Assembly: GCA_035236585.1 (NCBI GenBank)
Contig: CP141138.1
Coordinates: 31,693,437-31,757,436, forward strand
Direction: 5' to 3'
DNA length: 64,000 nt
DNA from: Warburgia ugandensis
Lineage: Eukaryota > Streptophyta > Magnoliopsida > Canellales > Canellaceae
Position 1 is the stretch's first letter; the number at the start of each line of letters is the position of its first letter. A program made the position numbers and the translations under genes. The notes under the pieces are model-generated. The model saw nothing but the letters and a program-made list of their open reading frames with translations, was not told the DNA's origin and searched no databases. Below are positions 1 to 11,789 of the stretch, one piece after another.

Positions 1-1290
1 CAAACCATAAAAGCAAGTGTTAGAAAAGAAAACTTTTGACACATAGCAAAGAACTAGAAACAGAGATTTTATAATGGTTTGGCCAGCCAACAAAGGCACC
101 TACTTTCGCTCTCCCATAGTATTGCCTACCTTGAGCTTCCACTAATCCCTACAAGATTTTAAATACTCCGCTGATACTGTGCTGGTCACAAACAAAGGAC
201 TAGAGCACTCTTAGAATGTCAGCCTTCTTACAAACACTTGGAAAACTATCTAAGACGAGCTACGCCACTCTCTCAAATGCAATGAATGATTTGAAAAAAA
301 GAAGTTATCTCTCAGCACATTCAATGGAGGAAGCTTGCTTGAGTAGATAGGAATATATAGTTCCAATTCAAAAAGATTTGTTGGGACAGTCTCTTATCTG
401 TTAGAGATATTTTTGTCCATTCAGGAGATAGGAATTCAAATTTAATTTGACATGTGGCATAACTGTCTCCCAATCCTGTCGGTTAAGCCATTTTAGTGGG
501 CTAAATTCCGTCTATAGTAAATCCAAAACTTTAGCTTTGAAGGGCAGTTGGCTTTTCTTCAAGTGTAGTCGGTTAAATTTCTACCTAAAAATGAAATCCA
601 CTTAATTTCCACTTTAGTCGGATGGAATAATGAAATTAGTCCGCTAATTTCTCAAACAAGCATGTGGTCAAGCTTCACTTGAAAATCCAGCAACCTTGAT
701 CTCCAGTTGAGAAGGTTGGATTTAGGAAAATTCATACCAATATTTCTGGTAAGTTTTAGTTGGCTCTATTTCCAGATTAGTTGTTAAATTTAGCACATGA
801 ACCAAATCAATGTGAAATCTTCATTCTTGATTCCAGCTTCACTTTATCATCAACTAATTGGCTAAGTTTCTGAACTTCAACTCTTGGAAGTAACAAGACA
901 GTTTAGTCGGCTAGATTTTTGTGAGCAACCAACTAATTTACTAGAAAAATTCTTCCTTACACTTCAATTAACTTTAAGTTGGCTTGTTCTTCACTTTAGT
1001 CGGCTTGATGTCTTTTTAGCTGGTTGGATACTAAGTAGTCGACTGGATTTCCACAACTGGTTGACTTACTTGAAAGCTTTTTACAACCGTCCCATTAGTC
1101 AGCTAGAATCAGATTTTAGCAAACTTAAATTGTGAGACTTACGCTTTTGACTGAAAATCTCATCCACATTGATATCTGTTTGTTTCTAAACTTCTACATA
1201 AATTTGCACATATATAATCTTGTTAGAAACATACAGCTTGTGGTTTTGTTATTATCAAACCATATAGGCTTGGGTCAACAGCCAAATCTC
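1..1290. repeat. Copia-like LTR debris with degenerate TTAGTCGGCT motifs
   Basis: No gene is visible here. Around 75-125 there is a TTTGGCCAGCC...CACCTACTTTC segment, and around 1240-1285 a TTATTATCAAACC...GGGTCAACA segment. Both resemble sequences commonly found in long LTRs of plant Ty1/copia (SIRE-like) elements; this is from memory of the family, not an alignment. Between about 480 and 1110 a short motif close to TTAGTCGGCTAGATTT recurs about a dozen times at irregular spacing (for example near 565, 613, 636, 755, 903, 994, 1034 and 1096). The small plus-strand frames at 884-1135 and 1132-1404 run through these repeats and are not genes. The segment probably lies in an intron or 5' flank of the reductase gene that follows. 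Confidence 0.3.
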
Positions 1291-1622
1291 ATCTTGAAAC
1301 TTCTTTGTGGTTTATCATCAAATTATTTTGAAAAAATATTGTTGAAAAACTTGAAAGGGGAAGATTGGCTGTGTTCCCCAAACTATAAAAAACATGTAGA
1401 ATGACAGAGTTTGGTCCTGGTCGTGATTTGTTGACTGTTATATTGAGATCCTCAAATAATAATTGTGCTGGATTTGATATGTATCTGCAATTGGAGTGAT
1501 CCGCTTCTTTCTGCATAAAACATGTCTATATTTTCCTACTCGTATGTTATGCTTCTGCATTACTGGACTCTTTCTAGTTCTGATCCACTAAGGCTTGATC
1601 AAGGGTATTAATGTGGTGATAG

Positions 1623-2731
1623 GTTGCACGGAACCGTACGAGAACATTTATATGGGATCTGTTCATGTTAAAGATGTGGCGCTAGCTCATATTCTTTTGT
1701 ATGAAACTCCATCAGCATCAGGAAGGCACCTTTGTGTTGAATCCATAGCCCATTTTAGTGACTTTGCTGCTAAAGTTGCAGAACTTTATCCAGAGTACAA
1801 GGTGCCCGGGTAATGATCTTGACTTCCTTTGCAAAGTAGAAGCTTTTTCTTATGAAATAACAGAGAAGCTGTCTGGAATTTTGATAGCACCAGAATCCTT
1901 GAATTATTATTTTGAAGTGGAATTATTTTGTGATGAACTCTTCTTTGCCATGGTTGTTGCATATATAAGAACCAAATGGGAACATTCTGCCAACTACATG
2001 TGATTACCTACGGAAGTCCTTGTAATTTGGCAAGGGGATAACAAATTATAGGACAAACATTATATATGGGTAGTTATCCCAACCCCTGTTACTGGCAGCT
2101 CTAAAACATAGCAGATCATTTTAGGAAAGAACCCACGGTTCTATTGCTTTTATATTTATGTATAGATAATTTTATCTAGGTTCGGAGCTGCCAAGGGATG
2201 AAATGCTTATCCCATGATAAATTTGCCCACAAATCTTTGTTCTCAGAAGACAGACCCTGTTGTTTTGAGTTGACAACACTTCTGGGGTAATTTTATTCCG
2301 TTCCAAGTATTCTTAAATGCACATCATAGTTGGCGCAGAGTTGGAATAGTTCCAGGTTATTATCTGACCGCTATCCCTCTATGCACGGGGATATCCGATT
2401 GTCAGCCTTCTATCAGTACATCTGGAAGCGACAAAGGGTAATCAAAAGGTTCCCAGCAGTTTGGACAATAAGTCATGAAGGCTTACGAAGATATTGTTAT
2501 TAGAAAGCTATTATGTAGCGATACTACATCGAAGAATCTCAAAGCTTAGCATTTCTTAAGTATCCTGTATTTTTGTCTTTATGTAGGTTTCCAGAGGACA
2601 CTCGACCAGGGTTGTTAAGAGCTCAGAATCCAAGCAAGAAGCTGACTGACATGGGCCTCCATCTTACCTCCATGGAGCAAATCATCAAGGATTCTGTAGA
2701 AAGCTTAAAGAGCAAGGGTTACATATCCTGA
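1623..2731 (+). CDS. Cinnamoyl-CoA reductase-like SDR, last two exons (5' part not seen)
   Basis: Two exons join cleanly. The first runs from about 1623 (after an AG at 1621-1622) to 1809, followed by a GT donor at 1810. The second runs from 2587 (after TGTAG) to a TGA at 2729-2731. The split codon (GG|G) and the frame agree. The first exon encodes GCTEPYENIYMGSVHVKDVA and continues through GRHLCVE and AELYPEYKVP. The second encodes FPEDTRPGLLRAQNPSKKL and ends ESLKSKGYIS. This is the C-terminal substrate-domain half of the NADPH-dependent extended SDR family that includes cinnamoyl-CoA reductase-like enzymes (phenylpropanoid or related aldehyde/ketone reduction, cytosolic). The C-terminus ending in SKG(Y/F)IS fits CCR-like proteins rather than canonical lignin CCR1. 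The Rossmann NADP site, the catalytic YxxxK and the NWYCY-type signature lie in upstream exons that I could not find in 1-1620, so they are outside the window, behind a long intron, or lost. Both exons are free of lesions. Confidence 0.85.
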
Positions 2732-3003
2732 AAGACTTCTGTAGATGAATTAATTCATGAAATATTCTTCTTAAAATCATCTACTCTGCTGGGATGTCTG
2801 TTCCCGTAATAATCATATTATTTGCATGAGGATGCTACTTCATATTAGAGCTCTGTGCTACACTAGAGTGTATTTTGCTTATTTCAACTTTTAGATGAAG
2901 TAAAACTATGTAGGATTTTATAAAGATGCAGAAGTGACAATATATTGCGTTTTTGCGACCATTACAAATGCAAGTGGGCTAGCGTGTGCAGACACACATA
3001 TAC

Positions 3004-3068
3004 ACCTTTTGTGGTCTATCCCTTCCTCGGACCTTGCATATGTAGAAGCTTCGTGTACTAGGCTGCCT
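3004..3068 (+). mobile_element. Au SINE, 3' fragment
   Basis: The stretch TTTGTGGTCTATCCCTTCC followed by CGGACC...GCATATG...AGCTTCGTG...CTAGGCTGCC is a diverged copy of the 3' half of the plant Au SINE (compare 41803-41982 and 48510-48671 in this window). The tRNA-like 5' half is missing or beyond recognition. It lies about 270 bp after the reductase stop codon, in the gene's 3' flank. Confidence 0.6.
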
Positions 3069-3369
3069 CGTGTATATCCTTAAAAGTGGTACTTAGATTT
3101 GGACTAGTCCAAGAGGTACTTGGCTTTATTCTATGTTTTGTTTGTTATAGCTTTTAATTTAAGAAACATAGAATAAACATGGCTGTAATTTTTCTAAACA
3201 GAAAATAAATTATCTGATATGCATAAATTTTTTTACTTAGCATTTGTGTGATTACATGCATTTTGTTGTTCATATCACATAGACTCTAAAATTAATTGAA
3301 TTTTTTCCAAAAAAAGAAGTGATTTTGAAGGGACAGTTCAAAGTTATGCCTCTAAAAATTAAAAACATA

Positions 3370-4290
3370 TCCATCACTTTTCTGTTTTGAAAAATTCTTT
3401 CTAATTCCCCTAGTTTTAAGGATATTATCTTTAATACCCTTTTACTTAGTCATATCATTGCAGATACCTTATGAAGATAAAATTGTCCATTCATCATTTG
3501 AAATGGCAGCTTAACGTTACCTTAACATTTTTACAATATTATCAAAAACAAACTTTCTATTCTTTTCCTTTTTCATATTGCTTACCCTTTCTCTCCCCAA
3601 AAAGTTTCTATCCTTTGTTCCAAAGTGGGGCTACTTTTTAATCTAAATTTAATCATTAAATTTGTTTTTGAAAATTTTCAAATTCTTTTGGTTTATCAAG
3701 ATTTATTTGAAATACAATCCCATAACTAGGGCCACTTTCTCAAATAAATTGGTTGTTATACTGAAATTTGATCATTAAAAATTTAAAACATTTGAAAAAA
3801 GTTCAATTACTATGGGCGCACTATTTGTAATTGAGAAAGTGATCCCATTGATTAGTTTTTTTTTTTTTTAATTGAGAAGTGACTCCGCTTATGAGTTTCA
3901 TTTAAAAAATGAATCTTGAAGAAAGTAAGACAATTTAAAATCTTAAATTTTCAAGGATCAAATTTGAATAAAGCAACTAATATAATTGAAAAAAGTGGCC
4001 CTTATTTTAGGATAAGGGAGAAAAAAAGATGCCTTATTTTAGGATAAACATGACTATTGTAGAGCGAAACGAGAAGAAAAAGAGAAAAGTGCGAAAAATA
4101 AAGAAAGGGGATAGAGTATGGGGAATTGCTGTAACAAGAAGTTAGATAATCTTTTGTGGGATATTGAAAGGTTAATCTTCTCTTTCTAAAGTACTTGCAA
4201 GGGTATGACTAAGTAAAAAGGTATTAGAGATAATTGGCGCAAAACAAGATGTATTAGAGAAATTTTCTTCTGCAAAAGAGATCTTTTCTA
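3370..4290. mobile_element. Fold-back / MITE-like element with long terminal inverted repeats
   Basis: The left arm, about 3370-3600, is inverted and repeated in the right arm, about 4060-4290. The clearest core is ACCCTTTTACTTAGTCATA at about 3437-3456, whose reverse complement (with one change) is at about 4203-4226. The match continues outward (GAAAAATTCTTTCTAAT on the left versus AGAGAAATTTTC on the right) and inward (CATATTGCTTACCCTTTCTC versus its inverse near 4100). The arms are AT-rich and the centre (3600-4060) has no reading frame. No transposase is present, so it would be a non-autonomous DNA element. Exact ends and target duplication could not be fixed by eye. Confidence 0.55.
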
Positions 4291-5163
4291 TTTGCTAAAA
4301 TTTGACTCTTGCTCATTATCTTTCAAGCAGAATTTTGATTTTGTTGGCTTCATTAATGATCGTTTGTGATAATCTTTTCATAAATAGTTGACTAATATGA
4401 CATATACTAATTGTAGATCATGTAGAAATATAAGTTTGATAAAGCTTTTTTCAATACACATTTTTGAATTGTTCTCAATAATTTTAAGAATTTGTTTTCT
4501 CTTACCAAATCTGAGCTTTGTAACTATGGTCTTACCCTCATGATATCAACATAATTCAAAAGCATGTAAAGTTTATTTGGAGGATTTCACCATAATTCTA
4601 TTTATATGTTATGTACATCGCAAGTAAAAGAAAAGGCAACAATGATATGTTTTATTGTCTATTTCTTGCTCAGGCCAATCTAAAAAAAATGGAGATAAGC
4701 ACCATCTAATAGATGGCTACCATTTGAGTTTCATTGGTGATCCTACACACATGGATTAACTTTGTTAAGATAAACAAATAATTAGGCTTTGTCACGAGAA
4801 AAATATTCCATGTCTGGATGATTCTTAGCAACAAATCCTTCGGATTTCACGTGGTTACATGTAAACTCAATTAAGATTGTTGATCTTGTAAACTAGTTAC
4901 AACATAACAATATAGTCTTGCTTAATGTTTAAGAGATAGTAGACATCTCATAAGTTTAGCTAGGAGGTCAAAGTCTCTCCTAAACAATTCACAATGTTTC
5001 AATTTGCCCTCAAAACTTATCATTTTTTAAAAAACTTGCTAAATAAACAATAAGAGGTCAATATTGTCCATTTTTTAGTTAAAATGTCAACTTGCAATGT
5101 TAGTTTTGCCTACTTGTCATATTTTTCTTATGAGTTAACCAATCGACATCAATGCATCCCAAC
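4291..5163. other. AT-rich intergenic stretch, nothing recognised
   Basis: No reading frame above about 60 codons, no recognisable RNA gene and no clear repeat was seen. The composition is AT-rich and similar to the surrounding non-coding DNA. Confidence 0.4.
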
Positions 5164-5490
5164 CTCAGTAATAGGCAATCATGTGCCAATCAAAATCAGA
5201 GTATATCAACTCAATAGCAAGTAATCACATGCTAATCAAAATAAGAGCATACTAACAGGCAATCATATACCAATCATAATTGGAGCATACCAGCTCAGTA
5301 ACAGGCAATCATATGCCAATCATAATCAGAGCATACTAGCTCAGTAATAGGATAATCAGAGCATACCAACTCAGTAACAAGCAATCATATGCCAATCATA
5401 ATCAGAGCATACCGGCTCAGTAACAGGCAATCATATGCCAATCATAATCAGAGCATACCAGCTCAGTAACAGGCAATTACCTGCTAATCA
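5164..5490. repeat. 46-bp minisatellite, about eight copies
   Basis: Copies start with CTCAGTAACAGGCAATCATA or a close variant at 5164, 5210, 5294, 5340, 5370, 5416 and 5462. Spacings are 46 bp except where units are shortened: one unit near 5256 lacks about 8 bp and the unit at 5340 lacks 16 bp. Copies differ by a few substitutions. The array sits exactly where the minus-strand gypsy relic to its right loses recognisable coding sequence, so it may have replaced or grown out of that element's 3' part. Confidence 0.85.
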
Positions 5491-5559
5491 TAATTAGTCA
5501 ACCACACACTCATACTGTAAGCACCTAGAAGCCTGCCGGTGCCTCGCACACCTGCCCTC

Positions 5560-8513
5560 ATTGGCTACTCACAAGTATAAGCCAAAATTTTGAGTTGATT
5601 ACATAAGAAAATGCTATCATACTGAGCATACTTTACTATCACACCTCTCGCCTACATGAAAAATCAGGCTCATATGCGTAATATAAGTAGTATCTGTGTC
5701 ACTGCTATTCTGGAGAACTCAAGGTATGGTCAAGAAAATTCATCTTCTTTGACCATAATTCCTACTCACATACATTTATAGCAAATGATGAGTCTTTTAG
5801 ATACTCAGAATAATGCACAAGGACTTCTTGTCTCATCAAAGTCATGGAATACACAAAAACAGTATCCACCACATAATCATGACTCATCCCAGTAACTTCC
5901 AGAAATTCAGGCCATCATATCTATACATACTACTAGTGTACCAATTTCATTAATTTATACCATCCAGAGCTTGTAACAATCATAACAAGTTCTAAAAATT
6001 GTCTTAAAGACATTTCAATCGCAATCCTTAGCTGGTGCTAACCAAACCTCAAATCAATATCCACCAATACTATGCACCATCCAAGGCTGATCATATAGGT
6101 CATCAATATATGATAAAGAATATCAATTCTCCACTGTGGAGCTATCAAACAATCAACAATCCATACTTAGCAATAAGAATCTATCTTTCTTCTCATAAAG
6201 AGGATTAATGTATCCCGTGAAGGCCCACCAGGTCTGATAATCTCTTGTCAAATAACTACCATAGCTGGAATTCTTCTAGTTCAGTCTAGGCCATCTTGTA
6301 TGGCTCCTTAGGAAATGTCACTATATTTGATGCCAAATCAGCATAAAAATCAATCTCTCATGGCATAAAATCTTGAAACCTCTTCAGGAAGATCGTGAAT
6401 CTTCACACACCCTCTGTGTGCTCAATTTGTAGCCATCCTCAGTCATCGACAATCACAAAACTAGGAGAACTCAATACATCAGATGAGTACTATATTGCCT
6501 TCAAGGTAAGGTTTACATGATTCTCAATGATGCCCCTTCTCACTCAGGAGTGAGATCAATAGTTATCTGGTATATCAAAAGTACCTTTCTTCTCATTGCA
6601 ATCAACTGTCCTCTAACAATGAAATCCATCCTAAGGATGATATCATAATCCCACAAATCGATGATGATAAAGTTAGTGTCTATGCTCTCACTTGTCATCA
6701 TTTCCACCAATACTCGTTAGACGTACTTACAAGTTTCAATAACTTGCCAATCAGTGTCATAACCTTAAACACATATAAAGGCACATTCATCAGGGTGCCA
6801 ACACTCAAACTACAAAGGTGACTGGATCCTAAATCAAGAAGGATCTTGGTATGTCTATACACAATCGAAAGAGTACCATTCACAATGTGGGTTGAGGTCT
6901 GTACTTTCATCCAGTAATGGTAATATTCATTATTACCAATATGGGGCCATCTTGCCCTATCTCCAATGTCAGTCAGTCATACACTTTGTCCACTGGGACA
7001 GTCTCTAAAAGAATATCTTAACTCTCCACAGTCAAAACATTTAAAGGGTTGCCATTGTGATGGCAGCTACTGATGCCATTACCACTGTTGCGGTGGTCCA
7101 CTAACACTAGGACATAGTTGTCTAGGTGTCTGTCCTTACCATTAGTACACATTATGTCCCTCTTCCATATCCCAACACTACTTGATCAAATGTCACTGGC
7201 TCCATGGCCTCTGCAGTCATGTCAATGAAAGGTCTCTTTTCCTTACTAAGCTGACTCAAACTACTCATGTTTGAGTTTTTGCGATGAGTCTTGACCTAAA
7301 AGGATCCCTCTTTACATAGAGGTTATGTCTGCACCTCGCAACTAGTGTAGAACACGACACAATCATCTGATACAGTTGTCAACATATAACAATCTATCCA
7401 TGGTCTCCTTCTTCATGGTGAAGGAGTTAGGGCAAGTTTGTTTAACTGAGTATACTGGTTTAGTACCGTTAAACCATCTAATTCTTCTCTTCAAGTGGCA
7501 AACTCCCTTAGTTTTCTAAAAATACTAATTATCACAGGCCTTCCCTAGGGCCTTCAAATAAAAGTCTCATTGATAGAGGAACACATCTTCTCAAATAATG
7601 ATCCTTAATATCCTCATAATTATATTTTTAGTGTCCTCACTTCCGCTATTTCACTTTCTTGAACTAATGAATTATTTCATGGTCATAAAAATCATTTCCA
7701 ACTTGATTCATTTCACACCTAAGGAAATTTACCTTTATAATACTTCCTTAATAATTAGAAACACACTATCATCTCTGTTCATGCTAAAATGTAATTAATT
7801 TATAATCAATTTCATCTTACCTCATTCCATTTATGTGATAGAGGCCTCTGATTTGAAATCAAATAACCAATCTTGTCAATTACTTATATATGGTATGATA
7901 CTCAATTTGACCTTTTTTCTGTCATCGCATCCCCTAACTAGGAGGTTATTTGATGTCACTCCTTACTCATATATTGATTAACATCATCACTACTATTTAT
8001 CATCATCAAATAGTCGTTATACTTCTTCACATGTTCATACATGCTACCCAAATTTGGACTTGCACTCTCATAGGATAGTCCATGTGAATAGACCTTTCAT
8101 CATATAATAAAGTTCGCATATTCAATGATCAATCATACTCCTCATCTAGATTCTATACTATAAGAATCACACACTTTCCCTGGAAGTGTGTTTCCTTTTA
8201 ATCATGCAAGGATTCAAAATCTCATCTTTACTAAAGAAAGTCTGCCAATTCTCATGGCATCAATTATTCGCAATCATCATATCTCTATAATTCACATTTA
8301 GGAATTACTTTGCCTAAATGGACTATATATGTAATATCAGACCCTGTACCATGCGGGCCACTAAGTCTATGTCATGGGCTCCTTGCCCTAAAAACTCAGC
8401 AAGAATGGCAACTAGTGGAGTGGGGGTGAACCTAATCTTCCTATCTCAGTCTCATCATGAACTCATGGGCTATCAATCTAATTGGACCTTTAAAGTGGTG
8501 ATGATGGAATAGA
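5560..8513 (-). mobile_element. Ty3/gypsy relic 1, internal region (gag zinc knuckle, protease, RT), decayed
   Basis: Read on the minus strand, from right to left. A gag-type zinc knuckle lies at about 7045-7000 (CFDCGEL...DC with the His replaced by Tyr). A retroviral-type aspartic protease follows at about 6910-6640 (ILLDLGSSH in place of the usual DTG/A-SH, then DYDIILRMDF). The RT begins at about 6440-6170 (ELEEFQLW...FDKR) and continues through LYDQ near 6110, with a broken VDTVFVYS in place of the YxDDILVYS catalytic box near 5870-5850 and FLDHTLSS in place of FLGHVISS near 5745. Frameshifts and stops occur throughout. RNase H, integrase and the 3' LTR are absent; recognisable sequence stops near 5650. 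The 7400-8500 part is the 5' leader plus gag N-terminus, too decayed to translate. Confidence 0.75.
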
Positions 8514-8532
8514 CCTGGGCTATGATACCAAA
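8514..8532 (-). other. Primer-binding site of gypsy relic 1
   Basis: On the minus strand the sequence reads TTTGGTATCATAGCCCAGG, close to the complement of the 3' end of initiator tRNA-Met (consensus TGGTATCAGAGC). It lies immediately inside the LTR that starts at 8536 and fixes the orientation of the element as minus. Confidence 0.75.
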
Positions 8533-8535
8533 CTA

Positions 8536-11500
8536 TGACACCTTGGGTTTTTATAAACCTTTTTTTCAAGTCGTAATAATAATATGTTTTTGAGAAAAAT
8601 AGGCGGGATCCCCAAAAGCAAAAACTCAAGATTTATAAATCTCATGCAACGTTAAAAGAATTAATCGAAAATGAAAACCTCGGGGGTCAACCACATTCCA
8701 AAAAAGTGACAATAAATAAAATCAAATTTAAATACACTAAGCATGCTCAAAGTAAAACCACGACAAATCATACACAGCTGTGAAAAGACAATAATAGGAA
8801 TAATATGTATAAATTCTCCCCTAGGGTCCATCCATGATCACCACTTCATACACACATCGGCAATTAAAAGTACACTATACAAGTAGTGTGGGTCCAATCT
8901 ATACAAAATGTCAACATCGATATATAGCCCAACAAATTGAAATGCAAAGTCCAAGAGACGTACACTAAATCAGTCTCTGATGTACAAAAAGGTAGGCGAT
9001 CTTCGAGGTCCTCACTCAATCAATGCAGCTCCACTTGCTTACCCTTAGTGCTATTGCTCTCCAAAATCTAAGGCATTGCAAAACAAAGCAATGCCTCAAC
9101 AAGCTATGCTTGTGTAGGTGACTTACATTCAATTTGCAAAAATGATATAAAATCATATGTAGCAAGATATCAAGATCATGGAAATTCCCATAAGAAGAAT
9201 ATATATGCACGAAACATCAGAATGCATAACGAATAATATACAAAATCCATGATGTAAACAAAGCGATATCAATCCTAAGCATCAAGACATACATAACATG
9301 AGAAAATACATAGATACACGTATGTCAAAACAATAAAAATCAATATTTATAGAACATCATGAATGCATGTCAAAACCAACAAAACATCATATACAATCTA
9401 GCCCTATGAGTGTCTCAAATACACTCATAGCAACGTGGGGCCAACTCTCAGTACTTTCTGCTTTCACCCTTTCACCCACAATGGGGCACTCAGGCACTCA
9501 TGGAAAGACCCATTCCAATTCCGCTTTCACCCTTTCACCCACATGGGCACTTAGGCACTCAAGCACTCATAGAAAGACCTGTTCAAATCCTGCTTTCACC
9601 CTTTCACCCACACAGGGCACTCAGGCACTCATGGGGGGATGCATCCCATCACAAGGTCACTTCTCCCAATTGACATGGCATAGAAACTCCCATGTATCAA
9701 AGTCTCAATAAGATCTGATAAAAAATATGGTAGTGTACCATCAACCATATGCTCAAATATATGACTATGATAAAGGAATTTTTCTAAAAACATGATAATG
9801 CGTCATCATTCTCGATAAAGCCAAATCAAGTAAGTAATTCAATATATCAACATCATGCATCGCAAAGCAGTGAATAACATCCTCGATAATCAAGCTGATG
9901 CAACCGAAATATACTAAAAACAATGCATAAATCATGCATAAGGAAGTAGTAAGCGTATTGACAGTACATGCTGAAAATGATCTCATGCAACATTTCAAGG
10001 CATAAAACCTATGACTCAAAGTTTCAAATACTATGTCATGATTTAAGAAACCATGTAAAATCAAGAATGTAATCACCTACTGTGATAACGCGTACTCCAA
10101 TCAAGTGTGTAAGCTATATCATGTCGTGCACCCTGATGTACCGTCACATCATAAGTCATCTATCTCTTAGTGTTCTTACATCTCAAATAATAGGTCCAAG
10201 TGATAGCCTCCCTGAGCTAGATGTTTGTCTTCCTAACATCTAGACCATCATATGTCATTTTCAATTCCAATCATACTCATTTTCATCATGATCTATTAAA
10301 TTTCTATTTTGTTTAGTGATTCACATGTATCTTTATGATTACACATCGATTTGACGGTCATATCGCTCTCTGATCAACACATCCTAAGGCACTCGCTTAG
10401 ATCGATGGTCAAGATCACTTTTCTTGGCAATTCAATGAGATGTACTCTTCTAATCCCCTAACTCATCCCACATTTGACGTATACCATCAAGGTCCAAGGC
10501 CTGATCATAGATTGATCGGCCTAATCTAGGTCATCTAATAGCATTTAGTAGTTTAAGCATTTAAAAGGTTCTCAAAGCTAGGTTTTTATCTTGAATCTAG
10601 GTCCATGTCGTCGAGACAGTCGCAATGCCTCTTTCAGAGTGATTTGGAGCTCTGTAGCTCCTACAATCACATTTTTTGTGAATGAACAACTTAGAAAGAT
10701 CCAAAAATCAAGAAAAATCCATGCCACAAGTGACGCACCTGTGTCATCTGTGTGCGATTGCTTACAGCCTACGTGCACGCGCATGTGCGCTGCGACATGC
10801 CGCTCGCATGTCACCCCATGTGTTACAACATGCCGCAGTGCGCTCACCACCAAATGCACCCGCATGCGCTATCAAGCTGCCACTGTTGGGTGCCGTTGTC
10901 GGGAAAGATGACCAGCTGCTCGTCGTCGCCGGAGACGAAGGTCAGACTCTGGTTGCCGCCAGCTACTCTTAGGTGTCTAAATGGAGCGATTTTTGCACCA
11001 TTTCACTCAATTTTTCATGTAGATCCCCTTTTTAAGCTCTCTTTCAACAAATTCCATCATTATCTCACATTTTTACACGAATTTCATCACGTTCCTAAAA
11101 ATCTTCCTCTTATTGTTTTCTTGGTTTTTCGGCGTCCCTAACCGTCTGATTATCATGAAAATTCATGGGTTTGTTCTTTGTGTTATCACGCATAAGATGA
11201 ATAGTTCAAATCATCCATCTAACATCATTTCATTAGGTTATTTTTGCAAAAACAATAGATCCATGCTGTCACTGGAAAAATGACATTCCACGTCGTTTTT
11301 CGGCATTAAAAACAGTAAACTCAATGTAAGAAGGGGAAAATAGTGGAGGGTGGCTTACCTTGGTCAGGCCGGCTAGAATGAGAGCTTCCCGTCCACGTGC
11401 ACCTGTGAGGGGACTATCCACGTTGTTGTCGGCGTTTGGCGTCGTCGCTTCGTCGGTGACACTGGAGCTGAGGGGGGAAAGGTTTTGGTCGTGCAGGAAA

Positions 11501-11789
11501 ATAGGGCAGGCTTTTAAAGCCTCATTCATGGGTTCTCATGCCCAGTTAGTGGGCCCCACTCGTATTTACTATTTTACCCCATTTTTTTCTATTTAATTAA
11601 ATAGCATAATTAAAATAATTAGCCATTCTTCCTCCGGTTTTTTATTTTAGCGTTCTTAGTGGCGTTGGATTCCATTTTCTGAGTACATTCAATTATTGAG
11701 GTTTTAACTCATGATTTAATCTCTAAAATTCTCAATTCCAAAATTCCACAAATCATGCATTTTAGAATTTAAAAATGGGGGATATTACA
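8536..11789 (-). mobile_element. 5' LTR of gypsy relic 1 (about 3.25 kb)
   Basis: On the minus strand the LTR starts TGTAATATCCCCC (11789) and ends GGTGTCATA next to the primer site. Its start matches the solo LTR at 47487, which begins TGTAATATCC. It contains a block of three roughly 63-69-bp tandem units starting CTTTCACCCTTTCACCCA at 9461, 9524 and 9593, and a CpG-rich island at about 10740-10970. That island aligns by position and flanking sequence with those at 46270-46640 and 48672-48790. Length and structure fit the long-LTR chromovirus (Tekay/Del) group. Reading frames inside it, including 9367-9711, are chance products of the tandem units. Confidence 0.8.
9461..9660. repeat. Tandem repeat inside LTR, three units of 63-69 bp
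   Basis: Each unit starts CTTTCACCCTTTCACCCA and continues with GGGCACTCAGGCACTCAT and a GAAAGACC tail. The second unit has an extra AGCACTCA duplication. The block is comparatively GC-rich within an AT-rich LTR. Confidence 0.8.

Noticed and set aside
5164-5490. CRISPR-like array (46-bp repeats), and likewise the 33-bp array at 15620
   Set aside because: The whole unit repeats without unique spacers, there are no cas genes, and the context is a plant nuclear genome. These are minisatellites.
5518-5562. Possible inverted TRIM LTR fragment (CCTAGAAGCCTGCCGG ... CTGCCCTCATTGG)
   Set aside because: Similarity to the TRIM LTR (AGAAGCCT...GCCCTCATC, inverted) covers only about 35 bp with gaps; too weak to annotate without alignment statistics.
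9367-9711. 114-codon plus-strand frame with internal repeats
   Set aside because: The repetition is explained by the tandem block of the gypsy LTR, where such frames arise by chance.
10578-11141. Overlapping frames on both strands with Cys/His-rich products
   Set aside because: Produced by the CpG-rich LTR island (GCATGCGC words); not zinc-finger proteins. The same holds for 26487-26790 and 46270-46738.
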